Positions 1 through 14,655 of a DNA stretch of 64,000 nucleotides are shown here, piece by piece (positions within the stretch are counted from its first letter, which is position 1; the number at the start of each line of letters is the position of its first letter). This stretch comes from Paracentrotus lividus. Lineage: Eukaryota > Echinodermata > Echinoidea > Camarodonta > Echinidae. The notes below the pieces were generated by a model, which did not search any database, was not told where the DNA came from, and worked only from the letters and a program-made list of their open reading frames with translations. A program made the translations under genes and the position numbers. The stretch is from the NCBI GenBank assembly GCA_940671915.1, contig CALNVZ010000174.1, positions 24,160,516 through 24,224,515 on the forward strand. The letters are read 5' to 3'.

Positions 1-706
1 GGGGGGGGGGGGTTGAATCAACCCCCCTCGACTTTTTCCGCGACCATACCGCCGCGCGAAATTTTTTTACCGCGCTGCTCGATGACTTTTTACTTTCAAG
101 TCTTGCGCATCTTTTGAAACCATTTATGCGAAATCGGGCATACGGTTACGACGCTGCACGATTTTCAAAAATTCGTCAGACCGAAAACCACTCAAAAACG
201 TGATTTTGCGTACAAAGTCAATGCAAATAGAGTTTTCTCACCTAATTCACATAGGTATGATTATTTTCACTTTCATTTGCTAAAATGAATTTATTTTAGC
301 ATAATTATGCTTCAAATGATTGTGCAATCATATTTGTGACCAAAAAACAAAGAAAGACAAAAGGTCGAAAACAAGAAATACATAAGAAATTCGAAAACAA
401 TAAAATACATAAGAAAATGATTTCGATACTGAATTTTTTTTCAAGTGCAATTGTTGGGAACGCTACAAGAATATTTAGACCAAATTTAGCATTCTAGGAG
501 CTTTATTTAGTAAATTAGAGCAAAAAGTATGAGTTATGCATAAATGAGCATAATTAATTAATATAAATAAAATCACACTATTTCAGGAAAATTAATTGTA
601 CTAACTTGTAGATTACATCGCACGCTACATTGTGCAAATTTTCGCGGCGCTCGCGCGATCGGCGGCGACGAATCTCATGGGGGGGTTGAATCAACCCCCC
701 CCCCCC
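1..706. repeat. Repeat element bounded by G/C-run palindromes
   Basis: Both ends carry the same palindrome: a G run, TTGAATCAA, then a C run (1-27 and 679-706). Just inside each end is a GC-rich block containing CGCGCGAAATTTTT on the left (53-67) and, inverted, AAATTTTCGCGGCG on the right (about 632-645), in otherwise AT-rich DNA. This suggests one inverted-repeat element whose left end coincides with, or lies beyond, the window edge. No coding capacity is visible. It lies in the spectrin intron left of exon 11. The family name is unknown to me. Confidence 0.6.
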
Positions 707-943
707 AGCTATAGGAGAGCCAAAAAACCCGGCCTGATTAGGGTTAAGATTGTATGAGGCATATATGAGGTGAAAAGGCACAAAATACAGAGCGTATGAA
801 GATGGATAAAATCATTTATAATTGAGTGCGAAATGGACGTTGTCCCAAAGGTGATTTATCCTCATTCGTAAGTAAGCAAAACTAATTTCAAATCAAGAAT
901 TTGATGATGAATTCATTGTAAAGAAGGGGAGACATGTCCTTAC

Positions 944-1144
944 CTGGTAGAGATCAACAGCTTCCAGGAGACGAGCTTTCCTCTGATCAGCCTGCTCCTG
1001 CAGTCTCTGCCACATGTTCTGGACATTCGTGATGCGGTCCTGAATCTTTGGTGCTCCAAAGTGCTCCTCGGCGATCAGGTCCTCGCCCACCCGGATGTTG
1101 CTCTCCAGCTGTGCATGACGACCCGATTTCTCTGTCTCCAAAGT
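944..1144 (-). CDS. SPTBN1: Beta-spectrin coding exon 11 (repeat 4), last exon in window
   Basis: 201 nt, phase 0 at both ends, residues 676-742: [34 protein letters not shown], and a helix C ending [17 protein letters not shown] matches the repeat-4 signature of beta-spectrins. Acceptor TGTCTTGCAG, donor CAG|GTAAGG. The next exon should start the fifth repeat and lies left of the window. Confidence 0.95.
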
Positions 1145-4100
1145 CTGCAAGACATAGGTTAGGAAAGTTAGGATAAAAGGGTTTCCTAGTTTTGTACCCA
1201 AGTCAAATGGCCAAATGAATAAAATCTTGGCGATTCAGGGAAATTAAACTGTTGGATTGATATATCGATGGTCTTACTGAAGTGACTAAAATGGTAAGTT
1301 GTACACATGACACAACTTCTCAATAATCATCAATCAATGCAGTAAAGATTGATATTTATTTGTTGTTTTTTAATATTTCTTTCATCAATTAAAGGCTGTT
1401 ATGCAGTATCCTTATCCAAGTAAAATACACATAAGATCACCTTGTGTTTGTTGAGTAGGAGTTTGACGGTGGTGAGATCGTGTCCGATATCTGTTGATGA
1501 TACGATCTGCTGTTTCTCCTTGATCCAGTTCTCGTCGTCGGCAAGATCCCAGAAGAACTGCCAGAGACGGAGAGACTCGTCCAGCCGGTCGCGCCGGAGA
1601 CGGGCAAGTTCCTGTAGCTCATGATAGCGCTCTTCCAGGTGGTTCATGCGGCTTCCGACAATCTCTGGATCTACAGGTAGGTACCCTGAAAACAGCAATG
1701 GAAATGAAAACATCTTTGGAGGTTTTTAAAATTACAATTTAACATGGCAAGTGCCAATTTTCATTGAATGCATCTTAATTTTACGTATATTTGTCTTACA
1801 TTTAACTCTATGCAAATAAATGGTGTGGTTTATGTATGTACAGTGTTTCAAAAATGCATGATTGTTTGATGATGATGATGACATTATTATTGCGTGATTC
1901 AAATGCATAACTTTCATATAATATAATTTTTTCTCAGTAAAACAAAACTTACGAATTTCCTAATTCTTAATTACAATTGATATGCTTTAATCCATTGCAT
2001 AAAGAACATTATCATTGGTTAGATGAGACAGTCTATAACCATTCTGTTACCTGTGCAAATTTGCTGAAACAAAAGGAAAGCAACATATAGCCAAGAAAAT
2101 TTGGATTTCTGAACAAAAGTATATTTTATATTAGAGAAACAATTATTGGGGATCAATATGTATAACTACCAAGGAAAATGACATTATGTGCTTAAGACTG
2201 TAACCTTCTTTGGTCAGTAAGGATGCTTTAAGAGTACATGTGTATGCTGAAAAAGACAAGGACAACTTCTCATACAGAATGGGATATCATCACATGAAAA
2301 TAGTATCAAGTACTTCATATAAATATTTATTTTTACAAGTCCTTACTTTATTAGCTTAATATTTTTCTTTGAGACGTTTATGTTTTCACACAGAAGTCAG
2401 CACACAACAACCTTGAGTACAGTGTATTTTGTAAATTTCAGACACATTTAATCTGGACACTAATCCACCGGATAAACCAAGTGCTAATTGTATATATCCT
2501 GTCATTAGTACTAAATGCTAAGAGGATCAATTAGTTCCTTGCTGTAAGCTTGAAACTAGAGGACCCCACATGCTCCTTGAATAAGTGATACAACTTTCCA
2601 TGTTCTCAGACATACATCAAATTTTCATAATGTTTTTATATAATTAACCAAAGTTCAAGATTACGATATTTTTCTCTTTTTTTATTATGAATTAGGCAAG
2701 TAAAAAGAGTGAATTGATGGCATGATATTCATTTCCACTTCATTCAAACAGAAGCACAGCAGGATTGGTTTCTTATAATGCATTCATGAGAAAACATGAT
2801 ATCTATGGAGTATTCAACTAACCAACCCAATGCAACTCATACATATACATACAAGATGTTTATGTGTGATACTTCATATATCATGTCTATTAATACATAT
2901 TATATATCTCATTTTAAGAATCTTTAATAATCCTGTCTTCTGATTGGTTGAAAGTGCAGTCATAATCTGACCTATGGCCGCCATAGACATTTTTCCCGGT
3001 TTTACCGGTCAATAGAACATTTTTACAGTACTTTTTGCCCATGGGCATAGTGCGATCCCCATTTGTTTACGTGCAAGGCTGCTGCGCATGTGCTTTATTT
3101 CAGATACCATAATTTGCGGCGCGATTTGGTCGATAATTTTAGACAACTCCGCTGCTTATGCGTCAACGCATGTGCGCGCAGCGTAGACAAATTCTTTCGT
3201 CGCGTTAGAACGGATCCCAGATTTCTAGTTGAGCGTTAAGCCTGAATTCCGATGACGATGTTGATCTAAACAAGCGATTTAGAGGTCGGCATTTTGCAGT
3301 TAACTGTAAGTAGAATGCAATTGTGTTGCCTGAAGCTGTGCTGTAGCTGTGTGGCGAGCATGCATTGTGGCCTGCAGAGCCAGAGCCTGAGGCTCGGCTA
3401 GTCGATCTAACGTTATTTTAGAATCTAACGTTAGATCGTCTTCACTTAGACTTAGTTCTAGGTCAAAATCAGACCATGTTTGTTGTTTTTAGATTCGGCA
3501 TATAAAATATATATTGACTGCTTTTATTTTCGGGACATGGTCGTTTCTAGACTGCTCTCGGGAATCTCCGAATCTGCCATAACCCGCGTGCGGTCTTGGG
3601 TTATAGCAGATGCGGAGATTCCCTTGACCAGTCTAGAAACGACCATGTCCCTCAAAGCAGTCAATATATCTATACTATAGTATCTTTTGTATTGTGCATC
3701 GATAACCAAACAAAATTTATCATCACAACATCTCTTAAAGTATTATTAAACAAATAATTATCAAATTTTTTAATTACTATTTTATCAGGGTATATTACTT
3801 GGGGAATCTCTGTACTCATTTTTATGTTAAATAAATACAAACATTATTTTTTTTAAAAGGGGGCAAGAAAAGGGAGTTGAAAGAATACCATTCAAATAAA
3901 TGAAAACACAGTACAACATATGTTAAATAAATAAGATGAAAAGGAAACATAATTTTTGTCTTACCTGAACCGTCGGGTCCATTGGGGTCCATATACTTGG
4001 CTGCCTGCTTGTTGATGTTGGTGACTTGCTCACCGTACACCACAATGTCGGATTCCAGCATGTTGTGTTTCTGTATGAGATCCTCCACCCCCATCAAGTG

Positions 4101-7100
4101 CTTGCCATAGTCCTCTGATAACAACAGCACCTGCAAATTGAAAGTGTCATTTTGTTTGGTCACTTCACACACACCCATCAAAGGTCAATATGCAATTGCA
4201 ATTTTCTTCTCCCACCCTTTCAAAACCAAAGAGTAAAGCACCCAGATCTGCCAATAAAGAAAGACCTAGCTGCCAGGAATAGCATTTTTCCATTCGTTAC
4301 CTCAGAGGTGTACTATGTGAACGGGAATACATATGCACTTTAAGGTAACACATTCCCTGGCACATGAATTGGGTAAAGTTTCCTAATTATCCAAAGAGGA
4401 GAAAAGTAATTTAGCACAAAGAAGAAATGCCAAGTTGAACAGACTATTGCGGTGGTGAGGATAAAGACTAGTCACCGTGATTGCATGAACAATTAGTAGC
4501 AGCCCATGTTGCATTGACATAAATGTTACTCCATCGATTGTCGGAGCCAACAGTTGACTAGGAAGACCTTGTAGGCAATATAGTCCAATCATCTATTTGA
4601 CCAACATCATGGCATTCAATATAACAAGGAATTTCCCATCCTAACCACCACTACCACCATCATTGTAATAAAGACCAATACAGAAGCAATTGTTCAATTG
4701 ATATAGACAGTTCCCTTCTTGGACATTTGCTGACGTCATTAAACCCTAGAATGGTATCCCAGCACCTACCAATTGAGCTCAAAGAGGATTCAGGTTAAAT
4801 TGAAAGTTATGACATATATCATCACCATCACCAGTCCCATACTCTAAGAGAGTGAGTACATGCACAAGTAACAATTTGAATATATATTGAGATCTTACTA
4901 CTAGAAAAGGACACACCTGCACCGTCTTGTGTCTAATATTAAATTTATATTGTTCCACATTGCACAAATTGTGAGAGAACTAGATATATATGTAACTTAG
5001 CACACTTTTTCTCATATTTTTGTTTAATGTCACACACTTATTAATCTGACAGAACAACAGAAACCCAGGAACTTATTTGTTACTGGAATCTATTTTCACT
5101 CTGGAATATGTCATGAGATTCTTTAGATAGTGTAATTCTATATAAAGCATACATTTGTTTCAGGTCATGTAATATTTTACACGAGTAGTATGTTTTCATC
5201 AGTAACTTGTAGAGATGAGTAAACAAACCCAGTCAACATCATCTGAGTTCAATTCATGCAATATATGATACATCCTAGTAAATGCAGTATCCCACCAGAA
5301 TTCAGAATCATTCAGCGGGATCCTTTCCAAGCAACCCTTGAAATTTTTATTTTCTATGAACATATTTCCAAGTTTAAGCAATTTTATGCAGAATGAACCA
5401 TAAACACGTCACTTCTTTCCATTTATTTTTCATCTTGAATGATTTGTTGATATGACTACTGCCTACAATTCTTTTACAATAACATCAATTTCATGGTCAT
5501 ATCACAAAATATCTGTCTTTGGCTAAAATAAATGGAAACAAGCAGTGTGTCACACTCTGCACAGCATCGCCCCTTTTTAGTATGTACTTCTGTCCAACGA
5601 GGGGTAAAAACCCTTTACTCGTGGTTGAAGCTTTATGATGTCATTTTCTTACCTTGGTTTCTTCCATGGAGTCGAGAAGAAGTTCCATTTCCTGGAATCT
5701 TCTCTGGATGTCGAGAGAAAGCTGGAGTCTGGCACGTCTAGCCTTCAGCAGCTCTATCAGGTAATCCCATAGACGTAGAATGTTGTTTTTCCTGTAATGT
5801 AATCATCAATTGTTAATACATGTTGTCTAAAAGCACAGAGGATATGTAAATGCATAATTTTATCTATTATCTAAACTTGAAATGATTGTAAACGTGCATA
5901 ATTCAGTCAATGGCTGCAAGGCATTGTTTTTAATGAAGACCATTATTGAATTGAATTGAATTGAAAATAAAGTCATAATACCCTGAAAACAACTATTCAT
6001 AATATCAATCTTAAATTTTAATTTCATCTGTTCAATGGAATGAAAGCAGCATGTAGTTCCACAACAACAATGATCATTTGACTCAACAATACATAAGAAA
6101 ATTATTTACCATAAAGTTTGATGAAAACATACCTTGCATTGATTCTTTCAATGTCATGATACCTCTCTTCTTCCAGTTCCTGTGCAACAGCCACCACAGC
6201 AAACACTCTCTCTTGGTATGCCTTGATGTCTGTTTCAATGGCCTCATGTTTCTTAGCAGCAGCCTCTACCGCAGGCAGGTCAAAGCCAAAGTTATCCTGG
6301 GCTACGAGGCGTTGGTTCTCGCTCAGCCAGGTCTCACGCATGGCCGCCTTTCGGTCGAAACGAGCGGCCAGCTGCTCCAGCTTCTCCTGGCGGATCAGCT
6401 CCTGACGCAGCGCCAGCTCACGGCCGTGCTCAGACTTCTCCAAGTTCTCCCATGCCTGGGTTGTTGGGGTTGGGGAGGGAACGCAAGAGTAGGGGAGACA
6501 TCAGTCAACATCTACTCATTAGAAAGATGATACAAGGATGGGCTTTGGGGCCATATGGCCTTCACAAATATCCATGGAGTGAGGATGATCAGAATTTAAT
6601 CTAAAAACTATACAGAACCTAATTGTAATAGTCATGCAGTCTTTATGCACATGTAAAAAAGAAGAAAAAAACATTGCTCTAATTATTTGTACCCCTGTGC
6701 ATGAGAAGACTGTCCATCTGTCTGTTTCCCCATCAGCGTATTAAGTGCAATAAGTTACAATAGCTAAGATAGAAAACAGGCCATTTTGAATATGTCTTCT
6801 TTATAGACCAAGGCTAATAAAAAATAGTATCAATTAAAACCTTCCAATTTTCGAAATTGATTTATTCTACAAATTATTCCAAATATGATTACTTAATCTG
6901 AGATAGAGAGATGGAGGGACAGATCAGAGAGAGGGAGAAACAACATAAATTTTTATCTATGGCCGTGTGTTATAAGTTTGCCGCCTTTTGCGTTACATGC
7001 CAATTTGACTACAAACATAACTTTTTTCACTTCAAAGACACCTACTATATCAAAACTATACATTTTCTGAAAGGAAATTCATCAAGGAATCTAAATCTGT

Positions 7101-9298
7101 ATTGAAAAATTATACTAGGTGCAAGAAAAAAAAGTTATTCAGAAAAATTTCAGGAAATTTTGATTATTTTTAATTTTCATTGTTTTTATCATCAAGTCAT
7201 CTATTATTAGCCAAATAGTAATGATATTATAATATTATGATAGAGAATATTCAGACCTTTCAAATAAGGTGTAATTCATAATGATTTACAATTTTAGAAT
7301 GAAAAAAATAAAGATCTGAAATTTAGCCCCAAAAATATAGATTTTTTCAAATTCGTGAGGGGGTTCAGTCCTGCCAAGTACTGTTGCACCATCAAATATA
7401 TTGTTTAAGTGATATAATGGTATAAAGCAGTTTATAAGCTTTGATTTGGTGCAAAATTTACAAAAATAGGCTAAAATTTGGCAGAGATATTGCAGTTTCC
7501 CCAATGGTACTCCAATATCTCTCATCCCAATGACTTTGTACAGGAGGCATTGTTTTTTTAGGTCAAATAATGATTGTTAGGTCTTCCTGGGTACTATTGT
7601 GACATCAAACCTATTGTTCAGTGATTTTACGGTATAAAGCAGTTTATAAGCTTCAGTTTGGTACCAAATTTACAGTCAAAAGGCAAAATTTGGCAGAGAA
7701 ATTCAGGTTTTCCCCAAATCAATCACAAAATGTAAAATTTCCCATTGACTTTGTACAGGCGGCGCCGCTTCCGGCACCACCCCTACAGTCCTAAACTTAA
7801 ACCATTGTAACTCCACCAGAATGTGACCTAGAACAATGAAACTTCACAGGGAGCTAGCACAGTAACATAGCTTCAAAATGAGATCAAATTTGTGACATGA
7901 ACTTTCTTACTTTGGAAAATATTAACAAATTAATGCTGAAAAATAGCAAAAAGCGTAACAGCACCACCCTATTTGGGTGGCGAGTTCATAACACACGACC
8001 CTATTCATTATGTTTAAATGGTAAATAGGCTTATTTTTGTTCCTTTTTCTAAAATTCACATTCCTTGTTATGTTACTGACCTTGTTGATATCATGCACTA
8101 GCTTGCCTTCCTTAGGCATGAAGGGTTTCTGGTTATTGGCTCTCATCTTACTCTGAATGGTGAACAACATCACTTCAAGGTTGCCCTTTTCAATGAATCT
8201 AAGAGTAATCAATATAAACAAGAATACAAAAGAATTAGAAAGGGAGAGATATGGCAAAGTACCAAAGAAAAGATGAGACACACAGGGTCATATAAACAAA
8301 GGGCCGTAGATATATGAGACATATAAATATCCATGGGTATGGACGAAGATTTCAAAAATGGGTTAGGATTACTTGCAACAGAAGTGATAAATAAAAGACA
8401 GTAAAAGGTAAAATCATAATAATTACAAAACCACAAGTTTTTAGAAAAAATTATTGGAGACCAAAAACGTTCAATAGCAAGAAGAGAGGGGGGGGGGGGG
8501 TGCCATATCATTCAGAAAGCAGGGGCGAGGTAATGAGAGATGACGAACAAAGAATTGTACAAAGCTTTACATTATGATATTGAATCAATTGAGCATACAT
8601 TTGGGCATGGTTTATTGTACATGACCATGCATGTGCCGCTTACCTCTAACAAATGTTCAGATTTCTGTTTTCTGTCTACGGTGTGGAAATGTAAATTTGA
8701 ACCAGTGATTACTAGTACAAGCACTCATATATTTGTTCTGTGGCACTTCATCTGTCTAAGTGATTTAGGGTAGTGTGTGGGAAGGGTTTTTTTTTTCTCT
8801 TTTCTTTTCTTTTTTATTCATGTCAACATATATCTAAATGCACTTGATAGGATCACTACATGTACATGCAACCATCCTCAAATACTACTGTTTTGGACTG
8901 ATCAAATGAACACTGCATTTAATTAAAAAGCAACTTGAACTTCATACATGTAGGGCCTATATGTTTAATTCCAGAATATTACTAGGATTTACTAAATATA
9001 TTTGAGATTTAAAAAAAAATAAAACATACAAAAAACAAACTGTGTAGGGCAGTCAAATTTAAGCTAATTCTATATTCAGAATAATACACATATATCTATT
9101 TTAACAATTGCAAAAGGAAAGGCTGGACATTAAACTGAAAAAAAGAAACACATTTCTCCCTCCCATAATGATTACATATGTTTAGGAATAATTTCTTGTT
9201 TTTCTCTGTGGTAAGGATGACAGCCCCAGAAACCTGGCATGAGCATCACATGATGTCTGGCTTATTCAATTTGTGGTGGACCGTATAGGATTACGACC

Positions 9299-9377
<79 letters not shown>

Positions 9378-12300
9378 AGGGCAAGAGTGGTTCAAGACCA
9401 TCCATCAGAGACCTATCATGGTGTTGATAGTAGTCACAACCCAACATAACACTTCTCCATCACATACTCCCCATGCTATTGTCAGGCGCAGCTGTCCCCA
9501 TTGCTCTTACAGCTCGCCATTATTACATATAGAGATTCTTATATGCCATATTAATGGAAACTGAGAAATGGTATTAGGAGGCTTTTGCACAGCTCTCTTT
9601 CAGTATTAGGGGTCAATGATAGTTCCATACTTGTCCAAGTTTTGAAATCAATTGCTATTTTGTTCAGTTCTAATGAAACTCTTCTTCATTTATTTGCTTT
9701 CTATGTAAAAAAAAAAAAAAAATGTATTCTTTTCTTTTTTTAATATTGAGTACCAATAATTTCATATTGATCATATGTTGAGACTTTGTTCGCTGTAATT
9801 ATTCTCAAGTGACCATGGATTTGTCTCCTGGATATATAATCCTATTTTACAGTAAACTCTAATCATGACCACTGCGCTCCTTCTCTCATCTTCTCGGAAA
9901 CGACACAAAAATAGCTCCCAGCCATGCATTACTCAAACATAGGAGCAGGATTTGAAAGTTTGCCAAACTTGGAGTCTATGTTTGATCCCGTCATGATGTA
10001 GTCATAAGATTAGAAATTATGAGAGAGTGTGGGAGGTAGACAGTCTGCATGTCCAGGTTTTTAACAATGATTCAGAGACAAAATGCATGCACGCCAAGAT
10101 GAAATGAAGTAAATTAAAATAGTCTGAAAATATTGTCTTGCAGCAAATTTTTTTTTGTGAATCTGAACCCCAAACAAAATTTAAATTTATATTTTTTAAA
10201 GTATGTACTACTATACATGTTGTTTTTGTTTATTTTCAATACTTGCAGCTAGTCTACATGTACATAAGAAAAACCACATGACGTGGGCAGCTCAGGTTTG
10301 AGAGTGCACAGAGGAGGGCACATTACGTACGATACACTAACTGGACTTGCTTAGGCTCTCACAACTCGTCAATAAATCACATGAAGAAAGTGCATATAAT
10401 TATGCGGGAGAAAGTGCATATATGCTAGATATATCTATTTAAAGGTTTTGAAGGTGAATTAAAGGTCAACTATTTAAATGTAAAGGTTACATCCTGTCAG
10501 AACAGTACGAAAGGGTTTGTTCATGAGATAAAGATCCCTTTAACATTGACACATACTACACCATAGGGACACACCGTATCCTCTATAAGTGCCTTTAGGC
10601 AAGCAGCCAGCTACATTGTAGATTGAAAGGATGAGCTTTCTAGCGCACCCTTATCAGGTTTTGCACTATCATTGTGGTAATGGCAATGACAACAGATTGT
10701 CCTTATTTCTCAGGGATTTGGGTCAAAATTTGAAACTCGGCTCTTCATCCCGAAGATGTTTTTCTTGTAAAACGATAAAGTCATTTCCACACGAATGATA
10801 AGGAAATGAACGAGATTCAAAAGATTTGTATCCCGGTGTGTGTGTGGGCAGACTGCTTTAAATAACTTCTCAATACTCGCCCCCTTCCTACAATGTTAAA
10901 TTATCTTCCTACTTCATCGTTCCAATCATTCTGAGAGACTTTGAATGGGAATGTTTCATTAGCTTATATGTTTTCTTTTTAAGATTTTCTGTTTGCCATC
11001 TTCCTCTTCTAAATCTACTAAGGGTCAGAAGAGTATTTCTTAACACTAGTTAAATAAACTCCTTCTGAATCTCATCAGACTAAAAACACATTGTTGTACA
11101 ACATCCAAACAATTAGTATTGCTTACTTGGGTGGTTTCTCCACTGTTCTGTAGGTGTTGAATGCAAGAAGTTGCTGTTGTACACCTTGCAACGAGTTGGC
11201 AAACTCTCGGTCATTCAGGATTTCAATGGTCTGTCTGATCCACTTGAGAAGGTCAGATGTTACCTTGTCGTACTCGGTGATAAGCTTGTCATTGTCAATG
11301 GCACCAGCGATGACCTTGCCAATACGCTTACCAGACACGGTCTCGGCCTTCATCTTGGAGAAGTAATGGTAGTATGTGACCACATAGGTGATGATGGACT
11401 TTTCGTCCGGATGGTCCACAACAACATCTGTGTGAAATATCGAAAAAAGTTTTATTAAATATATTTTGAGCATGACAAAAAATAAACATTCATTCAATAC
11501 ATTAATTTTTATAAATAAAAAAAGAGACAAGATAATGTTTAAATGAGCTTTAAATGTTTAATTCTAAAAAGGTAACTTACAAATAATTTAGTAAATTTAT
11601 CAAGTGTCTCAGTGATTCAATTACTATTTAATAAATTACCTAAGTAACTCTTAATCTTCATTCAATTTTTCATCTCTATTGTTATTTTCTTATACATAAT
11701 CAAGGTTCAAAACCTGCACCCTAGAGGTAACGCAAACACACACCATATCAATTAATTTTAAAGCCATTGTCTATTGCCATATCTTCTATTTTCTCCATAA
11801 CATATGGCTCAAGGTATCAGACAGGTAATTCATCACCTTAAGATAGCATAATGCAATTAGCATGGATGGAGGCATGTGATTGCTAAATCTCTTTTCTGAA
11901 ATCTATCCGCTACCATCTTAACAAAGCACAGCTGGTGACCAATTAGCAGGTAGACCAGAGCAGCAGTAGGGCTGGCTTACACATTGGAATACCAACAAGA
12001 ATTGGGTATCAAAGATAAATTTAGATCAATCATGGATGCATTCATAAATATTGTTAGCACCATCTACCTATGGCAGATTTAAGAAAAAGTGTCACGTTAT
12101 TTCATAAAAGATCTACAAGTATGCATGATTACCGTTAGGTTCTGTCTTATTTTTCTTCTTGAAAAGCCATCATTTTGGATTCTATGAAAGGCATCTACAT
12201 CAATTGCATTGTAAGCTAGACATATTTTCTATCTCTTACTCTGCCCCCCCCCCACCCCTTAACATAAATGTAATACATGACATAGAGATGGCAGTTCTTG

Positions 12301-14617
12301 TTTCAAAGTTGACCTGTATTGTAAAAGAATGGGTCTTCGGATTTAGTCGAATTTAGATTTTCCCTAGGGGAAATACACCACTCAAATACATCTACATCTA
12401 GGACATGTAAATAACCCCCTTTCAATACCGTGAAGATTGATAGTTTTGACCGATCTACTTGAAAGGATTGTGCAAGTACATTCCAGTTTTCCATGCATAG
12501 GTATGGCAAACTCCAAATGTAAACAGGTTTTTAGGGTGTACTATTTCCCACCATGTCATGGAATTTGACGGAAGAGATTTATGTGGCTCTCAGATTAGAT
12601 CACATGAGCAAGACAAATCACTAAGCAGTTAAAACATTAACCCTTTTCATGTTCTATACAAATTAAAGGGGTGGATACAATACCACAACATTTACAAGTA
12701 GGGGACAGCTTCATTTTAATTTGAGATGCATGATACTTAGAATTTACAAACATTAAATATGATATCTATATTTTGTGTAAATAAACTGATTCATTAAAAG
12801 AGGATAGTGTACAATGCACTGATCACTTTATGATACAGAAACTATTGCAGGACCTACCGCAGAACATCCAGGGTTTCTTCGGTGAAATATGGTGACACAT
12901 AATCAACAAAGATCCTCACTGTACATGTACATACTCAACGTCTACAAACTGGGGGTGTTTCATTAAGTCTTTTATAAAGTTACGCATGACTTTAAGAACG
13001 ATTGGTGATAAGTTCTTGTACTAAATGATTCAGAATGTGATTAGAATATCAACCAAGAACTTGTTTCAATCATTCATCAAGTCATCCATAAATTTATGAA
13101 CAACTTTGTGAAACATCCCTGGAACACCCCAAGCACTCACCTTCTGGATCTAGGAGCTTCATGAGCCCTAGCTTCTGTTCAGCAACATTGAAGACATTGT
13201 TGAGATTCTGAACAGGTTGTACTTTGGTCAGTTTGTTGTAGTCGATTAGGTCTGGCCTGTGCTTGTGCACAAGGGCATTGAAGGCCAGACCATCTCGCCA
13301 GCTTGTGGTGAAGTTGCGTATGTCCACGTTGGCGTAGCCGGCTGTTTTCATCTGGCACCAGAGGAGGAGGGCATCCTTAGCCGACCGTGTCTCCTGGTTG
13401 TCTTCATCTTCAAAATGAATATCTTGAATCTATGGGATATAAAAGAGAAAATTAAAAAATAATAAAAATAGATAAAATTTTTATATAAAAATGATCCAGT
13501 ATGCCAAACTTGCAAAATAAAATTAAAAATATAGACATGTAGCTGCATTGATTAAGGTCAGGTACCACAGCAGAAAATGGCACGTTATGGTTGGTTCAAT
13601 GCATACTACATGTAATAGTTGGCAAGTCCAAGCTATTTTGCAACTCTGTCCCAGGCGTTACTGACGAATAATTTACCATAACTTAATTATGAAATGATAC
13701 ATCTCACTTATTTTTCAAGTTTTGGGGAAGGGTTCTGTACCTTTACCCAAAACATGAAAAATAATTGAGATGTATCATTTCATAATTAAGTTATGTTAAA
13801 TTTTTCGTCAGTAACGCGTGGGACAGAGTTGCAAAATAGCTTGGACTTGCCCTCGTACATTGAATATGCAGGCCCATATTCTGAATAGAAGACCGAGTTT
13901 GTTTCAATCGCAAGTTCGTGCAAACCTACTGTGCGATCCTTTTGTCTGATATATATTTATCAGACAAAAGGATTACACGTACTTGCGACTCACATCTTTG
14001 CTCCGGAATACGGGCTATAGCGTACTATAAACCTTCAAATCATTTGATGTATCACAGAATGAATGAAATGCAAGAACATTCATAAAGCATAGCGGTTAAA
14101 AAATATAATGCTACTTACTCCAATGAATCCATTCTTATATAAGTAAGGTGGCATAATCATGCTAACAGGCCTTGCCTGAACTGCACCTCTCTTTTAGGAA
14201 CCCGCAGAGGCACAACTGACTAGAACCTTTCATCCCAGAATACATATGTGTAAATGCTTAAATGTTGACTAGCTAAAATACGTTAATAGGGGTTATAACA
14301 TCCCTGGAAGCTTCGGACACCAGCTAAACTTAGGGGTGTGATCAAGAAGGTGTCTGATTTAGAAGGTTGATAAATGAAGGCACCTGCGTCTCATCATGCC
14401 ACTTTCATACCCCCACAGGAACATTTTAATGAAATTTATATTTGCAAGATACCGACAATACGTAATCGTTAAATATCTGTGAACACTTTCTTGCCAGATT
14501 CATTTTCTCAGGGCTAGGGATATGGGACTAAATGCATGAATTTCATAGTGTATTCTGTACTTTTCCATCATGTACCTACATGTACATGTATAAGAGAAAT
14601 AAGATTAGAATCGTTTT

Positions 14618-14655
<38 letters not shown>

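Larger units (their letters stand above)
1686..3964 (-). other. Spectrin intron 9
   Basis: 2.3-kb intron. The left part (1686-2925) is plain AT-rich sequence with nothing recognisable. From about 2926 a more GC-rich block, probably a repeat, leads to a short hairpin (3403-3438) and a long fold-back (3509-3671). Confidence 0.8.

Noticed and set aside
6078-6530. Plus-strand 150-codon frame
   Set aside because: Antisense shadow of spectrin exon 7, which has the conserved protein on the minus strand.
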